From contig NC_056766.1 of the NCBI RefSeq assembly GCF_018687715.1, positions 14,764,001 to 14,828,000 of the forward strand: a stretch of 64,000 nucleotides of DNA. Reading direction: 5' to 3'. The notes beneath the pieces are model-generated. The model was given only the letters and a program-made list of their open reading frames with translations, ran no database searches and was not told the origin of the DNA. Numbering within the stretch: position 1 is the stretch's first letter; every line of letters starts with the position of its first letter. The DNA comes from Carya illinoinensis (Eukaryota; Streptophyta; Magnoliopsida; Fagales; Juglandaceae). The position numbers were made by a program, and so were the translations under genes. Positions 45,541 to 60,095 of the stretch are shown in pieces.

Positions 45541-46430
45541 CAAACTTGGTCACCATTTTATTGCAAGATTGGAAATCACGGAAAGCCAACAATACAACTC
45601 CATACAACTTCGAAATCCAAACTCTTCCATACACACAATACAAGAGGAAGGGAACCCAAGTGTATACTTTCCCAACACTCACGAGAGCCGCCTCTAACCT
45701 GCTAAAAGGTCAGAAATGCAGATTGCGGCAACTAATGAGCTGCGAACATGCAAGTAGATGGTGGTAAAAAGAACTAGGACGAACATGCTGATCAGATCTA
45801 CAAACATAAACGGTGCACATGCAGCCTCCAATTTCAAACACAATGAATTTTGAATGATGATAATAAGCTCTTCCCATAGTCATGTCAGCATTCAGTTCAT
45901 AGAGCCACCATAAGTTTATATTAATGATCGTCGTTACCAAGCCAGCCTGCCATAAATATGAGAATACTCCATATTTGAAATCGTTTACAAGAAGAAATCG
46001 TATAATTTTGTCTGCGATCAACGTTACCGAGCCATACAATCATAAAGATAGAGAGAGACATTGGTAAATGCTGACCGTAAACCTGAGGACGGTGCTCCAT
46101 GTTTGTAATCAGAAGATAACCAGATTGATCTCAACAATAAATGCCTATTAAGATCCCCACACAATCCAATAATTCAAATCCATTCTGACTTCCCTCCCAT
46201 TCAGCGCGCAATCACACTTAAGCATATCCAAATCTCTTACATAACTACCAAACGAAAAATCCCAACATCCAATGAGGCTGTAATGCAGAATGACACAGCT
46301 TATCATCTTAAGGTCTAACAAGTATGGCAAATGTGCAAGTGGATTCTGGTAAAAACATGAAGTGCAACCACACTTAAAAAGCATGCAAATCTCTTAGATA
46401 ACAGCCAAACAAAAATAAAAAACATAAACT
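45541..46430. repeat. Decayed unit 4 of the large repeat, grading into the array
   Basis: GCAAGTAGATGGTGGTAAAA at about 45751 matches CAAGTAGATGCTGGTAGAAA (38996) of unit 1, followed by similar modules. At 46330-46440, GCAAGTGGATTCTGG occurs twice, the second time joined to AAAAGCATGTGGGAAATTGA. That last motif is the core of the array that follows, so the two repeat types look related. Confidence 0.55.
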
Positions 46431-46761
46431 GCAAGTGGATTCTGGAAAATACAAATGAAAAGCATGTGGGAAATTGAGAAGCAGATGAGAACATAAAGAA
46501 CGCCTTAGTTAAAACCCATTTCCTGGCATTTCCCGATCCCTTGGAATTATTTATTTAGGCCACGCAGATGCAGCCAGACAATATACAGTGTAGATAAACA
46601 AATGAAAAGCATGTGGGAAGTTGAAAAGCAGAAGAGAACAAAAGGAATGACTTAGCTCAAACACATTGCATGGCATTGGATTGAAATGATCTATTTTAGC
46701 CACGCAGATTCAGCCTGACAATAGACAAAATGTAGATAAAAAACAGAAAAGCATGTGGGAA

Positions 46762-46860
46762 TTTTTTTATTTTTTTTAAATAAGAATAATTTATTTATCC
46801 ACAAATTAGACATGGCCCAAGTACACATGAAATATACAACAGATGAACATAATTACAAGC
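46762..46860 (-). mobile_element. LINE 3' tail fragment in the array
   Basis: On the minus strand this reads TGTATATTTCATGTGTACTT, then GGGCCATG and an A-rich end. This is the 3' end often seen for 5'-truncated plant LINEs. A relative is at 61518-61600. Confidence 0.6.
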
Positions 46861-48045
46861 TATGTGCTGTGGCATTTGGGACATTGATAAGCAGAAGAGA
46901 ACATAAAGAACAAAATAGCGTAGCCCTAGCTCAAACCAGCTTCATGGCATTGCATGACCCCTCAAAATTTTATTTATTTAGGCCACGCAGATGCAAGCTG
47001 ACAATAAATGTCGATAAACAAATGAAAAGCATGTGGGAAATTGCGAAGCAGAAGAGAACATAAAGAACAAAATCACGTAGCCTTAGCTCAAACCCACTTC
47101 ACAGCATTGCCTGAACCATTGGAATTATTTCTTTAGGCCAACAAGATGCAGCCTGACAATACACTAAATGTAAATAAACAAATGAAAAGCATCTGGGAAA
47201 TTAAAGAAGCAGAAGAGAACAAAAAGAACATAATAATGTGCTCAAATCCATTTCATGGTATTGCCTCACCCCTTGGAACTATTTATTAAACCACTCAAAT
47301 GCAGCCCGACAATACAGACCAAGTAGATAAGCAAATGAAAAGCATGTGAGAAATTGAGAAGCATAAGAGAATACAACTAACGCCTTAGCCAAACCAATTT
47401 CATGGCATTGCAAGACCCTTGGAACTTATTTATTTAGGCTATGCGGATGAAGCCTAAGAATAAACACAACGTAGAAAAACAACTGAAAATCAAGTGGGAA
47501 TTTGAGAAGCAGAAGAGAAATTAAGAACAAATACACGTAGACGAACCTCCAACCCATTTCATGGCACCTCATGACCCCGCGGAATTATTTATCCTGGCCA
47601 CACAGATGCAGCCTGGCAATACACACAGTGTAGATAAACAAATGAAAAGCAAAGGGGAAATTGCGAAGCAGAAAAGAAGATAAACAAAATCACAAAGCCT
47701 TTGCTTCATAGCATTGTCTGACCCCTTAGAATTATTTATTCAAACCACGCAAATGCAGCCTGACAATACACAAAGTACATAGGCAAATGAAAACCATGTG
47801 GGAAAATAAGAAGCAGAAGAGAACATAAACAACGCCTTAAAGCTTAAACACATTTCATGGCATTGCATGACCGCTTGAAATTATTTCATTTAGGCCACCC
47901 AGATGGAGCTTGACAATACACGCAATGTAGATAAACACATGAAATGCATGTGGAAAATTGAGAAGCAGAAGTGAACAAAAAAGAACAAAATCAAATAGTG
48001 TCCCATTTCATGGCATTGCCTGACCCCTTAGAATTATTTATTTAA

Positions 48046-48412
48046 CCTACGCAAATGCAGCCTGGCAATACACACAAAGTAGATAGGCAAATGAATAGCA
48101 TGTGGAAAATTGCGAAGCAGAAGAGAACATAAAGAATGCCTTAGCTCAAACCCATTTCCAGTCATTGCCTGACCCCTTGGAATTATTTGTTTAGGCCACT
48201 CAGATGCAGAAGAGAACGGAAAGAACACCTACGCAAATGCAGCCTGGCAATACACACAAAGTAGATAGGCAAATGAATAGCATGTGGAAAATTGCGAAGC
48301 AGAAGAGAACATAAAGAATGCCTTAGCTCAAACCCATTTCCAGTCATTGCCTGACCCCTTGGAATTATTTGTTTAGGCCACTCAGATGCAGAAGAGAACG
48401 GAAAGAACACCT
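48046..48412. repeat. Perfect 182-bp tandem duplication in the array
   Basis: The segment starting CCTACGCAAATGCAGCCTGG at 48046 recurs at 48228 with no difference that I can see over 182 bp, although neighbouring monomers differ by many percent. The unit is one monomer plus a partial one. Confidence 0.9.
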
Positions 48413-48690
48413 TAGCTCAAACCCATTTCTTGGCACATGAAATTATTCATTTAGGACACCCAGAAGCAGCCCGACACAATACACAAAATGTAGATAAACA
48501 CATGAAAAGCGTGTGAGAAATTGAGAAGCGGAAGAGAACAAAAAAGAACAAAATAACCTAGGCTTAGCTCAAACCCTTTTCATGGCATTGCCTGACCCCC
48601 TTGGGATTATTTATTTAGGCCATGCAGATGCAGCCTGACAATACACACAATGTAGATAAACATAAGGAGCATGAAAATTGAGTAGCAGAG

Positions 48691-48959
48691 TAGTTTTTTT
48701 TTTTTTTTTTTTAATCAGAAAAAAATGTGTTCGGGTTCTTAGAAAAGCAGCCCTGCCCATAGACCTTCTTCCACTGTCGAGAACGGAAAGATTTCTTTGC
48801 ACCGTGAGACGCACGTTGACGTTCTCTCTGAAGCGAGAACTGACTCGAGAGCCAGATCTGACCCAGTCTCAGCTTGGAATATTGGCCTGTAAGATTGAAA
48901 TTTTTAGGTGCTGCATTACCCCAACGTTCTGTGCCCGCCCTCGCTTCAGTTGGGCGAGA
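48691..48959 (-). mobile_element. SINE-like or truncated LINE retroposon, copy B
   Basis: A 20-base T-run (48693-48712) is poly(A) on the minus strand. It is followed by GGTTCTTAGAAAAGCAGCCC, CTTCCACTGTCGAGAACGG and a right end of CTTCAGTTGGGCGAG. GAGTAGCAGAGTAG on the left and GAGAAGCAGAAGAG on the right fit a target duplication in the monomer. It shares its body with 40156-40345. The source family is unknown. Confidence 0.7.
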
Positions 48960-49224
48960 AGCAGAAGAGAAAATAAAGAACAAAATCACATAGCCTTAGC
49001 TCAAACCAATTTGACGGCATTGCCTGAACCCTTGGAATTATTTATCTAGGCCATGCAGATGCAGCCTGTCAATACGCACAAAGTACATATATGACAAGCA
49101 TGTGGGAAATTGAGAATCATAAGAAAACATAAAAAACAAAACATGTAGCCTTAGCTTAAACCCAATTCATTTCATTGCCAGACCCCCTCGAATTATTTAT
49201 TAAAACCACGAAAATGCAGCCTGA

Positions 49225-49384
49225 CAATACATGATAAGCAAATTGTGGGAAATTGAGAGGCAGAGAACATCAATAAAGAACACCTTAGCTGAAACCAATT
49301 TCAAAATACATGATAAGCAAATTGTGGGAAATTGAGAGGCAGAGAACATCAATAAAGAACACCTTAGCTGAAACCAATTTCATG
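49225..49384. repeat. Tandem duplication of about 80 bp in the array
   Basis: AATACATGATAAGCAAATTG occurs at 49225 and 49305. Both copies continue identically to GAAACCAATTTCA, so half a monomer has been duplicated recently. Confidence 0.88.
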
Positions 49385-49999
49385 GCATTCATGACCCCTT
49401 GAAATTATTAATTTAGGCCACACAGATGGGCCACACAGATGCAACCTGACAATACACACAAGGTACATAAACAAATGAAAACATGTGGGAAATTGAGAAG
49501 CATATGAGAACATAAAGAATGGCTTAGTTAAAACCCATTTCCAGGCATTTCTTGATCCCTTGGAATAATTTATTTAGGCGACGCAAATGCAGTCAGACAA
49601 TAAACAGTGTATATATACAAATGAAAAGCATGAGGAAAATAGGGAAGCAGCAGAGAACTCACAGAACAAAATCACGTAGCCACGCAGATGCAGCGGGTCA
49701 ATACACAAAGTATAAAGTAACAAGCAAACGAAAAGCATGTGGGAAATTGAGAAGCAGAAGAGAAAGAACAAGATCGCATAGCCTCAGGTCAAACCCATTT
49801 CATGGCATTGCATGACCCCTTCAAATTATTCATCCAGGCCACCCAGACGCAGCCTGACAATACACACAATGTGGATAAACAAATGAAAAGCAAGGGGGAT
49901 ATTCAGAAGCAGCAGAGAACACAAGGAACAAAATCACATAGCCGCGCAGATGCAGCCGGTCAATACACAAAAAGTATAAAGTAATAAGCAAACGAAAAG

Positions 50000-52900
50000 C
50001 ATGTGGGAAATTGAGACACAGAAGAGAAACAACAAGATCGCTTAGCCTTAGGTCAAAACCATTTCATGGCATTGCATGACCCCTTCAAATTATTCATTCA
50101 GGCCACCTAGATGGAACCTGACAATACACACATTGTGAATAAACAAAAAAAAAGCAAGGTTGATATTGAGAAACAGAAGAACACATAAACAAAATCACAA
50201 AGCCTTATCTCAAACCCATTTCATTGCATTGCCTGACCCTTTGGAATTATTTATTCAAACCACGCAAATGCAGCCTGACAATACACACAAAGTAAATAGG
50301 CAAATGATGAGGGAAATTGAGAAGCTGAAGAGAATATAAAGTGCAAGATCGCTTAGCCTTAGGTCAAACCCATTTCATGGCATTGCATGACCCCTTCAAA
50401 TTATTCATTCAGGCCACCTAGATGCAGCCTGACAATACACACAATGCGGATAAAGAAATGAAAAGCAAGGTGGATACTGAGAAACAGGAGAACAAAAACA
50501 AAATCACAAAGCCTTAGCTCAAACCCATTTCGTGGCATTTCCTGACCATTTGGAATTATTTATTCAAACCACGGACATGCAGCCTGACAATACCCACAAA
50601 GTAGATAGGCAATTGAAAACCATGTGGGAAATTGAGAAGCAGAAGATAACATAAAGAACTACATCGCTTAGCCATAGGTCAAACCCATTTCATGGCATTG
50701 CATGACCCCTGCAAATTATTCATTCACGCCACCCAGATGCAGCCTGACATTACACACAATGTGGATAAAAAAATTGAAACGCAAGGGAGATATTGAAAAG
50801 CAGAAGAGAACATTAACAAAATTACAAAGCCTTAGCTCAAACCCATTTCGTGGCATTGCCTGACCCTTTGGAATTATTTTTTCAAACCACACAAATGCAG
50901 CCTGACAATACACACAAAGTAGATAGGCAAATGAAAACCATGTGGGAAATTGAGAAGCAGATAAGAACATAAAGAACAAGATCGGGTAGCCTTAGGTCAA
51001 ACCCATTTCATGGCACAGCACGACCCCTTGAAAATATTCATTCAGGCCACCAAGATGCAGCCAGACAATACACACGATGTAGATAAGCAAACGAAAAGCA
51101 AAGTGGATACTGTGAAACAGAAGAGAACATAAACAAAATCACAAAGGCTTAGCTCAAACCCATTTCATGGTATTGCCAGACCCTTTGGAATTATTTATTC
51201 AAACCACGCAAATGCAGCCTGACAATACACACAAAGTAGATAGGCGAATGAAAACCATGTGGGAAATTGAGAAGCAGAAGATAACATAAAGAACAAGATC
51301 GGGTAGCCTTAGGTCAAACCCATTTCATGGCACAGCATGAGCCCTTGAAAATATTCATTCAGGCCACCAAGATGCAGCCTGACAATACACACGATGTAGA
51401 TAAGCAAACGAAAAGCAAAGTGGATACTGAGAAACAGAAGAGAACATAAACAAAATCACAAAGCCTTAGCTCAAACCCATTTCATGGCATTGCCTGACCC
51501 TTTGGAAAAATTTATTCAAACCACGCAAATGCAGCCTGACAATACACAAAAAGTCGACAGGCAAATGAAAACCATGCGGGAAATTGAGAAGCTGAAGAGA
51601 ATATAAAGAACGCCTTAGCTCAACCACATTTCAAAGCAAAACATGACCCCTTGAAATTATTCATTCAGGCCACCCACATGCAGCCTGAAAATAGATAAAC
51701 ACACACGAAAAGCATGTGGGAAGTTGAGAAGCAGAAGATAACATAAAGAACATGGCATTGCATGACCCCTTGAAATTATTCATTCAGGCCCCCATATGCA
51801 GCCTGACAATACACACAATGTGGATAAAAAATTGAAACGCAAGGGGGATATTGAAAAGCAGAAGAGAACATTAACAAAATTACAAAGCCTTAGCTTAAAC
51901 CCATTATGTGGCATTGCCTGACCCTTTGGAATTATTTATCCAAACCACGCAAATGCAGCCTGACAATACACACAAAGTAGAAAGGCGAATGAAAACCATG
52001 TGGGAAATTGAGAAGCAGATGAGAACATAAAGAACAAGATCGCGTAGCCTTAGGTCAAACCCATTTCATGGCACAGCATGACCGCTTGAGAATATTCATT
52101 CAGGCCACCAAGATGCAGCCTGACAATACATACGATGTAGATAAACAAACGAAAAGCAAAGTGGATACTGAGAAACAGAAGAGAACATAAACAAAATCAC
52201 AAAGCCTTAGCTCAAACCCATTTCATGGCATTGCCTGACCCTTTGGAATTATTTATTCAAACCACGCAAATGCAGCCTGACAATACATACAAAGTGGATG
52301 GGCAAATGAAAACCATGTGCTAAATTGAGAAGCAAATTAGAACATAAAGAACAAGATCGCGTAGCCTTAGGTCAAACCCATTTCCTGGCATTGCATGACC
52401 GCTTCAAATTATTCATTCAGGCCACACAGATGCTGCCTGACAATAAACACAATGTGGAAAAAATATTTAAACGCAAGGCGGATATTGAAAAGCAGAAGAG
52501 AACATTAACAAAATCACAAAGCCTTTGCTCAAACCCATTTCGTGGCATTGCCTGACCCTTTGGAATTATTTATTCAAACCACGCAAATGCAGCCTGACAA
52601 TACATACAAACTAGATGGGCAAATGAAAACCATGTACGAAATTGAGAAGCAAATTAGAACATAAAGAACAAGATCGCGTAGCCTTAGGTCAAACCCATTT
52701 CATGGCATTGCATGTCCCCTTCAAATTATTCATTCAGGCCACCCAGATGCAGCCTGACAATACACACAATGCGGATAAACAAATGAAAAGCAAGGTTGAT
52801 ATTGAGAAACAGAAGATAACATAAACAAAATCTGAAAGCCTTAGCTCAAACCCATTTCGTGGCATTGCCCGACCCTTTGGAATTATTTTTCAACCCACGC

Positions 52901-55900
52901 AAATCCAGCCTGACAATACACACAAAGTAGATAGGCAAATGAAAACCATGTGGGGAATTGAGAAGCAGAAGAGAAGATAAACAGCAAGATTGCTTAGCCT
53001 CAGGTCAAGCCCATTTCATGGCATTGCATGACCCCTTCAAATTATTCATTCAGGCCACCCAGATGCAGATGACAATACACACAATGTGGATAAACAAATG
53101 AAAAGCAAGGTGGATATTGAGAAACAGGAGAACATAAACAAAATCACAAAGGCTTGGCTCAAACCAATTTCGTGGCATTGCCTGACCCTTTGGAATTATT
53201 TATCCAAACCACGGAAATGCGGCCTGACAATACCCACAAAGTAGATAGGCAATTCAAAACAATGTGGGAAATTGAAAAGCAGAAGATAAAATAAAAAACA
53301 ACATCGCTTAGCCTTAGGTCAAACCCATTTCATGGCATTGCATGACCCCTTCAAATTATTCATTCAGGCCACCTAGATGCAGCCTGACGATACACAACGT
53401 GGATAAACAAATGAAAAGCAAGGTGGATATTGAGAAACAGGATAACATAAACTAAATCTCAAAGACTCAGCTCAAACCCATTCCGTGGCATTGCCTGACC
53501 CTTTGGAATTATTTATTCAAACCACGCAAATGCAGCCTGACAATACACACAAAGTAGATAGGCGAATGAAAACCATTTGGGGAATTGAGAAGCAGAAGAG
53601 AATCTAAAGAGCAAGATTGCTTAGCCTTAGGTCAAACCCATTTCATGGCATTGCATGACCCCTTCAAATTATTCATTCAGGCCACCTAGATGGAACCTGA
53701 CAATACACACAATGTGAATAAACAAATGAAAAGCAGGGTTGATATTGAGAAACAGAAGAAAACATAAACAAAATCACAAAGTCTTATCTCAAACCCATTT
53801 CATGACATTGCCTGACCCTTTCGAATTATTTATTCAAACCACGCAAATGCAGCCTGACAATACACACAAAGTAGATAGGCAAATGAAAACCATGCGGGAA
53901 ATTGAGAAGCCGAAGAGAATATAAAGTGCAAGATCGCTTAGCCTTAGGTCAAACCCATTTCATGGCATTGCATGACCCCTTCAAATTACTCATTCAGGCC
54001 ACCTAGATGCAGCCTGACAATACACACAATGTGGATAAAGAAATGAAAAGCAAGGTGGATATTGAGAAACAGGAGAACATAAAAAAAAATCACAAAGGCT
54101 TAGCTCAAACCCATTTCGTGGCATTTCCTGACCATTTGGAATTATTTATTCATACCACGGAAATGCGACCTGACAATACCCACAAAGTAGATAGGCAATT
54201 GAAAACCATGTGGGAAATTGAGAAGCAGAAGATAACATAAAGAACTACATCGCTTAGCCATAGGTCAAACCCATTTCATGGCATTGCATGACCCCTGCAA
54301 ATTATTGATTCAGGCCACCCAGATGCAGCCTGACAATACACACAATGTGGATAAAAAAATTGAAACGCAAGGCAGATATTGAACAGCAGAAGAGAACATT
54401 AACAAAATTACAAAGCCTTAGCTCAAACCCATTTCGTGGCATTGCCTGACCCTTTGGAATTATTTTTTCAAACCACGCAAATGCAGCCTGACAATACACA
54501 CAAAGTAGATAGGCAAATGAAAACCATGTGGGAAATTAAGAAGCAGATGAGAACATAAAGAACCAAGATCGAGTAGCCTTAGGTCAAACCCATTTCATGG
54601 CACAGCAAGACCCCTTGAAATATTCATTCAGGCCACTAAGATGCAGCCTGACAATACACACAATGTAGATAAGCAAACGAAAAGCAAAGCGGATACTGAG
54701 AAACAGAAGAGAACATAAACAAAATCACAAAGGCTAAGCTCAAACCCATTTCATGGCATTGCCTGACCCTTTGGAATTATTTATTCAAACCACGCAAATG
54801 CAGCCAGACAATACACACAAAGTAGATAGGCTAATGAAAACCATGTGGGAAATTGAGAAGCAGAAGATAACATAAAGAACAAGATCGCATAGCCTTGGGT
54901 CAAACCCATTTCATGGCACTGCATGACCCCTTCAAATTATTCATTAAGGCCACCCAAATGCAGCCTGACAATACACAATGTGGATAAAAAAATTGAAACA
55001 CAAGGGGGATATTGAAAAGCAGAAGAGAACATTAACAAAATCACAAGGCCTTAGCTCAAACCCATTTTGTGGCATTGCCTGACCCTTTGGAAGTATTTAT
55101 TCAAACCACGCAAATGCAGCCTGACAATACACACAAAGTAGATAGGCAAATGAAAACCATGTGGGAAATTGAGAAGCAGATGAGAACATAAAGAACAAGA
55201 TTGCGTAGCCTTAGGTCAAACCCATTTCATGGCACAGCATGACCCCTTGAAAATATTCATTCAGGCCACCAAGATGCAGCCTGACAATACACACGATGTA
55301 GATAAGCAAACGAAAAGCAAAGTGGATACTGAGAAACAGAAGAGAACATAAACAAAATCACAAAGCCTTAGCTCACACCCATTTCGTGGCATTGCCTGAC
55401 CCTTTGGAATTATTTATTCAAACCACGCAAATGCAGCCTGTCAATACACACAAAGTAGATAGGCAATTGAAAACCATGTGGGAAATTGAGAAGCAGAAGT
55501 TAACATAAAGAACAAGATCGCTTAGCCTTAGGTCAAACCCATTTCATGCCACTGCATGACCCCTTCAAATTATTCATTCAGGCCACCCAGATGCAGCCTG
55601 ACAATGCACACAATGTGGATAAAAAATTGAAACGCAAGAGGGATATTGAAAAGGAGAATAGAACATTAACAAAATTACAAAGCCTTAGCTCAAACCCATT
55701 TCATGCCATTGCCTGACCCTTTGGAATTATTTATTCAAACCCCGCAAATGCAGCCTGACAATACACACAAAGTAGATAGGCAAATGAAAACCATGTGGGA
55801 GATTGAGAGCAGAAGAGAACACAAGGAACAAAATCACGTAGCCACCCAGATGCAGCCTATCAATACACAAAAAATATATACGCAAACAAAAAGCATTTGG

Positions 55901-58900
55901 GAAATTGAGAAGCAGAAGAGAACATAAAGAACAAGATCGCTTAGCCTTAGCTCAAACCCATTTCATGGCATTCCATGACCCCTTCAAATTATTCATTCAG
56001 GCCACCCAGATGCAGCCTAACAATACACACAATGTGGATAAACAAACGAAAAGCAAGGTGGATATTGGGAAACAGAAGATTACATAAACAAAATCTGAAA
56101 GCCTTAGCTCAAACCCATTTCGTGGCATTGCCTGACCCTTTGGAATTATTTTTTCAAACCACGCAAATGCAGCCTAACCCATTTCATGGCATTGCATGAC
56201 CCCTTCAAATTATTCATTCAGGCCACCCAGATGCAGCCTGACAATACACACAATGCGGATAAACAAATGAAAAGCAAGGTGGATATTGAGGAACAGGAGA
56301 ACATAAACAAAATCAAAAAAGCTTAGCTCAAACCCATTTCATGGCATTACCTGACCCTTTGGAATTATTTATACAAACCACGGAAATGCAGCCTGGCAAT
56401 ACCCACAAAGTAGATAGGCAATTGAAAACCATGTGGGAAATAGAGAAGCAGAAGATAACATAAACAACAAGATCGCTTAGCCTTAGGTCAAACCCATTTC
56501 ATGGCATTGCATGACCCCTTCAAATTATTCATTCAGGCCACCTAGACGCAGCCTGACGATACACACAATGTGGATAAACAAATGAAAAGCAAGGTGGATA
56601 TTGAGAAACAGGAGAACATAAACTAAATCTAAAAGGCTCAGCTCAAACCCATTTCGTGGCATTGCCTGACCCTTTGGAATTATTTGTTCAAACCACGCAA
56701 ATGCAGCCTGACAATACACACAAAGTAGATAGGCAATTGAAAACCATGTGGGAAATTGAGAAGCAGAAGATAACATAAAGAACAAGATCGCTTAGCCTTG
56801 GGTCAAACCCATTTCATGGCACTGCATGACCCCTTCAAATTATTCATTAAGGCCACCCAAATGCAGCCTGACAATACACAATGTGGATAAAAAATTGAAA
56901 CGCAAGGGGGATATTGTAAAGCAGAAGAGAACATTAACAAAATCACAAAGCCTTAGCTCAAACCCATTTCAAGGCATTGCATGACCCCTTCAAATTATTC
57001 ATTCAGGCCACCAGGATGCAGCCTGACAAGACACACAATATGGATAAAAAATTGAACCGCAAGAGGGATATTGAAAAGAAGAAGAGAACATTAACAAAAT
57101 TACAAAGCCTTAGCTCAAACCCATTCCGTGGCATTGCCTGACCCTTTGGAATTATTTATTCAAACCACGCAAATGCAGCCTGACAATACACACAAAGTGG
57201 ATAGGCTAATGAAAACCATGTGGGAAATTGAGAAGCAGAAGATAACATAAAGAACAAGATCGCTTAGCCTTGGGTCAAACCCATTTCATGGCACTGCATG
57301 ACCCCTTCAAATTATTCATTAAGGCCACCCAAATGCAGCCTGACAATACACAATGTGGATAAAAAATTGAAACGCAAGGGGGATATTGAAAAGCAGAAGA
57401 GAACATTAACAAAATCACAAAGCCTTAGCTCAAACCCATTTTGTGGCATTGCCTGACCCTTTGGAAGTATTTATTCAAACCATGCAAATGCAGCCTGACA
57501 ATACACACAAAGTAGATAGGCAAATGAAAACCATGTGGGAAATTGAGAAGCAGATGAGAACATAAAGAACAAGATTGCATAGCCTTAGGTCAAAACCCAT
57601 TTCATGGCATGCATGACCCCTTCAAATTATTCATTCAGGCCACCTAGATGCAGCCTGACAATACACACAATGCGGATAAACAAATGGAAAGCAAGTTGGA
57701 TATTGAGAAATAGAAGAGAACATAAACAAAATCACAAAGGCTTAGCTCAAACCCATTTTGTGGCATTGCCTGACCCTTTGGAATTATTTATTCAAACCAC
57801 GCAAATGTAGCCTGACAATACACACAAAGTAGATAGGCAATTGATAACCATGTGGGAAATTGAGAAGCAGAAGTTAACATAAAGAACAAGATCGCTTAGC
57901 CTTAGGTCAAACCCATTTCATGCCACTGCATGACCCCTTCAAATTATTCATTCAGGCCACCCAGATGCAGCCTGACAATACACGCAATGTGGATAAAAAA
58001 TTGAAACGCAAGCGGGATATTGAAAAGGAGAAGAGAACATTAACAAAATTACAAAGCCTTAGCTCAAACCCATTTCCTGCCATTGCCTGACCCTTTGGAA
58101 TTATTTATTCAAACCCCGCAAATGCAGCCTGACAATACACACAAAGTAGATAGGCAAATGAAAACCATGTGGGATATTGAGAGCAGAAGAGAACACAAGG
58201 AACAAAATCACGTGGCCACCCAGATGCAGCCTATTAATACACAAAAAATATATAAGCAAACGAAAAGCATTTGGGAAATTGAGAAGCAGAAGAGAACATA
58301 AAGAACAAGATCCCTTAGCCTTAGCTCAAACCCTTTTCATGGCACTAGATGACCGCTTGAAATTATTCATTTAGACCACCCAGATTTAGCCTGACAATAC
58401 ACACAATGCAGATAAACAAATGAAAAGCAAGGGGGATATTAAGAAGCAGAAGAGAACATAAACAAAATCACAAAGCCTTAGCTCAAACACATTTCATGGC
58501 ATTGCCTGACCCTTTGGAATTAGTTTTTCAAACCACGCAAATGCAGCCTGACAATACACACAAAGTAGATAGGCAAATGAAAACCATGTGGGAAATTGAG
58601 AAGCAGATGAGAACATAAAGAACAAGATTGTGTAGCCTTAGGTCAAACCCATTTCATGGCACAGCATGACCGCTTGAAAATATTCATTCAGGCCACCAAG
58701 ATGCAGCCTGACAATACACACGATGTAGATAAACAAACGAAAAGCAAAGTGGATACTGAGAAACAGAAGAGAACATAAACAAAATCACAAAGCCTTAGCT
58801 CAAACCCATTTCATGGCATTGCCTGACCCTTTGGAATTATTTATTCAAACCACGCAAATGCAGCCTGACAATACACACAAATTAGATAGGCTAATGAAAA

Positions 58901-59577
58901 CCATGTGGGAAATTGAGAAGCAGAAGATAACATAAAGAACAAGATCGGGTAGCCTTAGGTCAAACCCGTTTCGCATGACCCCTTCAAATTATTCATTCAG
59001 GCCACCCAGATGCAGCCTGACAATACACAATGTGGATAAAAAATTGAAATGCAAGAGGGATATTGAAAAGGAGAAGAGAACATTAACAAAATTACAAAGC
59101 CTTAGCTCAAACCCATTTCATGCCATTGCCTGACCCTTTGGAATTATTTATTCAAACCCGGCAAATGCAGCCTGACAATACACACAAAGTAGATAGGCAA
59201 ATGAAAACCATGTGGGAGATTGAGAGCAGAAGAGAACACAAGGAACAAAATCACGTAGCCACCCAGATGCAGCCTATCAATACACAAAAAATATATAAGC
59301 AAACGAAAAGCATTTGGGAAATTGAGAAGCAGAAGAGAACATAAAGAAAAAGGTCGCTTAGCCTTAGCTCAAACCCTTTTCATGGCACTACATGACCCCT
59401 TGAAATTATTCATTTAGACCACCCAGATGTAGCCTGACAATACACCCAATGCAGATAAACAAATGAAAAGCAAGGGGGATATTAAGAAGCAGAAGAGAAT
59501 ATAAACAAAATCACAAAGCCTTAGCTCAAACACATTTCATGGCATTGCCTGACCCTTTGGAATTATTTATTCAAACC
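50000..59577. repeat. Dimeric higher-order section of the array
   Basis: Two monomer types alternate. Type A has CACAAAGTAGATAGGCAAAT, AAAACCATGTGGGAAATTGA and AAGATCGCTTAGCCTTAGGT. Type B has CACAATGTGGATAAACAAAT, AAAAGCAAGGTGGATATTGA and ATCACAAAGCCTTAGCTC. The A-B pair is about 314-328 bp long and runs about 30 times. Rare variants, such as blocks with ATGCAGCCTATCAATACACA (55852, with a CTATTAATACACA variant at 58227, and 59271), show that multi-kilobase pieces were also duplicated. Confidence 0.88.
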
Positions 59578-60095
59578 AATGTTTTAAAATCCGTTCCGTT
59601 CCGGCCGGAATGGGATAGGTATCTATTCCGTTCCGGGTCAAATTCCAGCCGTTCCGGTCAATTCCGGCCGAAATTCCGGTATTCCGGCCGGAATAGTAAT
59701 TCCGGTCAAAAAAAAAACTCTCTTGTAAATAAGTTGAAAAATAATGAATAAAATTGTACTTTTAGAATTCAAATACCCCTTTCTGTGCACTAAAAGTATT
59801 GTTATTTTTAATAATCTGTCTATTCTTTAAAAGTGAACTCAAGTTTGTGATTTTTTTTCAATATATATTCATTTTATAAATCTTTAAGTCTTCTATATAT
59901 ATACACATATACATATCACACACATACATATATATATGTATTTATTTTATTAATTGTTAGTTTATATATACATATAAATATTTATATATAATATATAATT
60001 AATCCCGAAACGATACACCGAAATGTACCGGTACCGAAATATTCCGTTCCAGTGCCTCAACCGAAATGATCTCCGGAACGGATTTCAAAACTTTG
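59578..60095. mobile_element. MITE with 9-bp duplication (Mutator-like) in the array
   Basis: A 518-bp insertion lies between two ATTCAAACC copies (59569-59577 and 60096-60104). Inverted ends are AATGTTTTAAAATCCGTTCC and CAAAGTTTTGAAATCCGTTC (the latter on the minus strand). Inner parts are rich in TTCCGG and CCGGAATT; the middle is AT-only with TATATACA runs. The perfect 9-bp duplication points to Mutator. It has no coding capacity. Confidence 0.85.
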
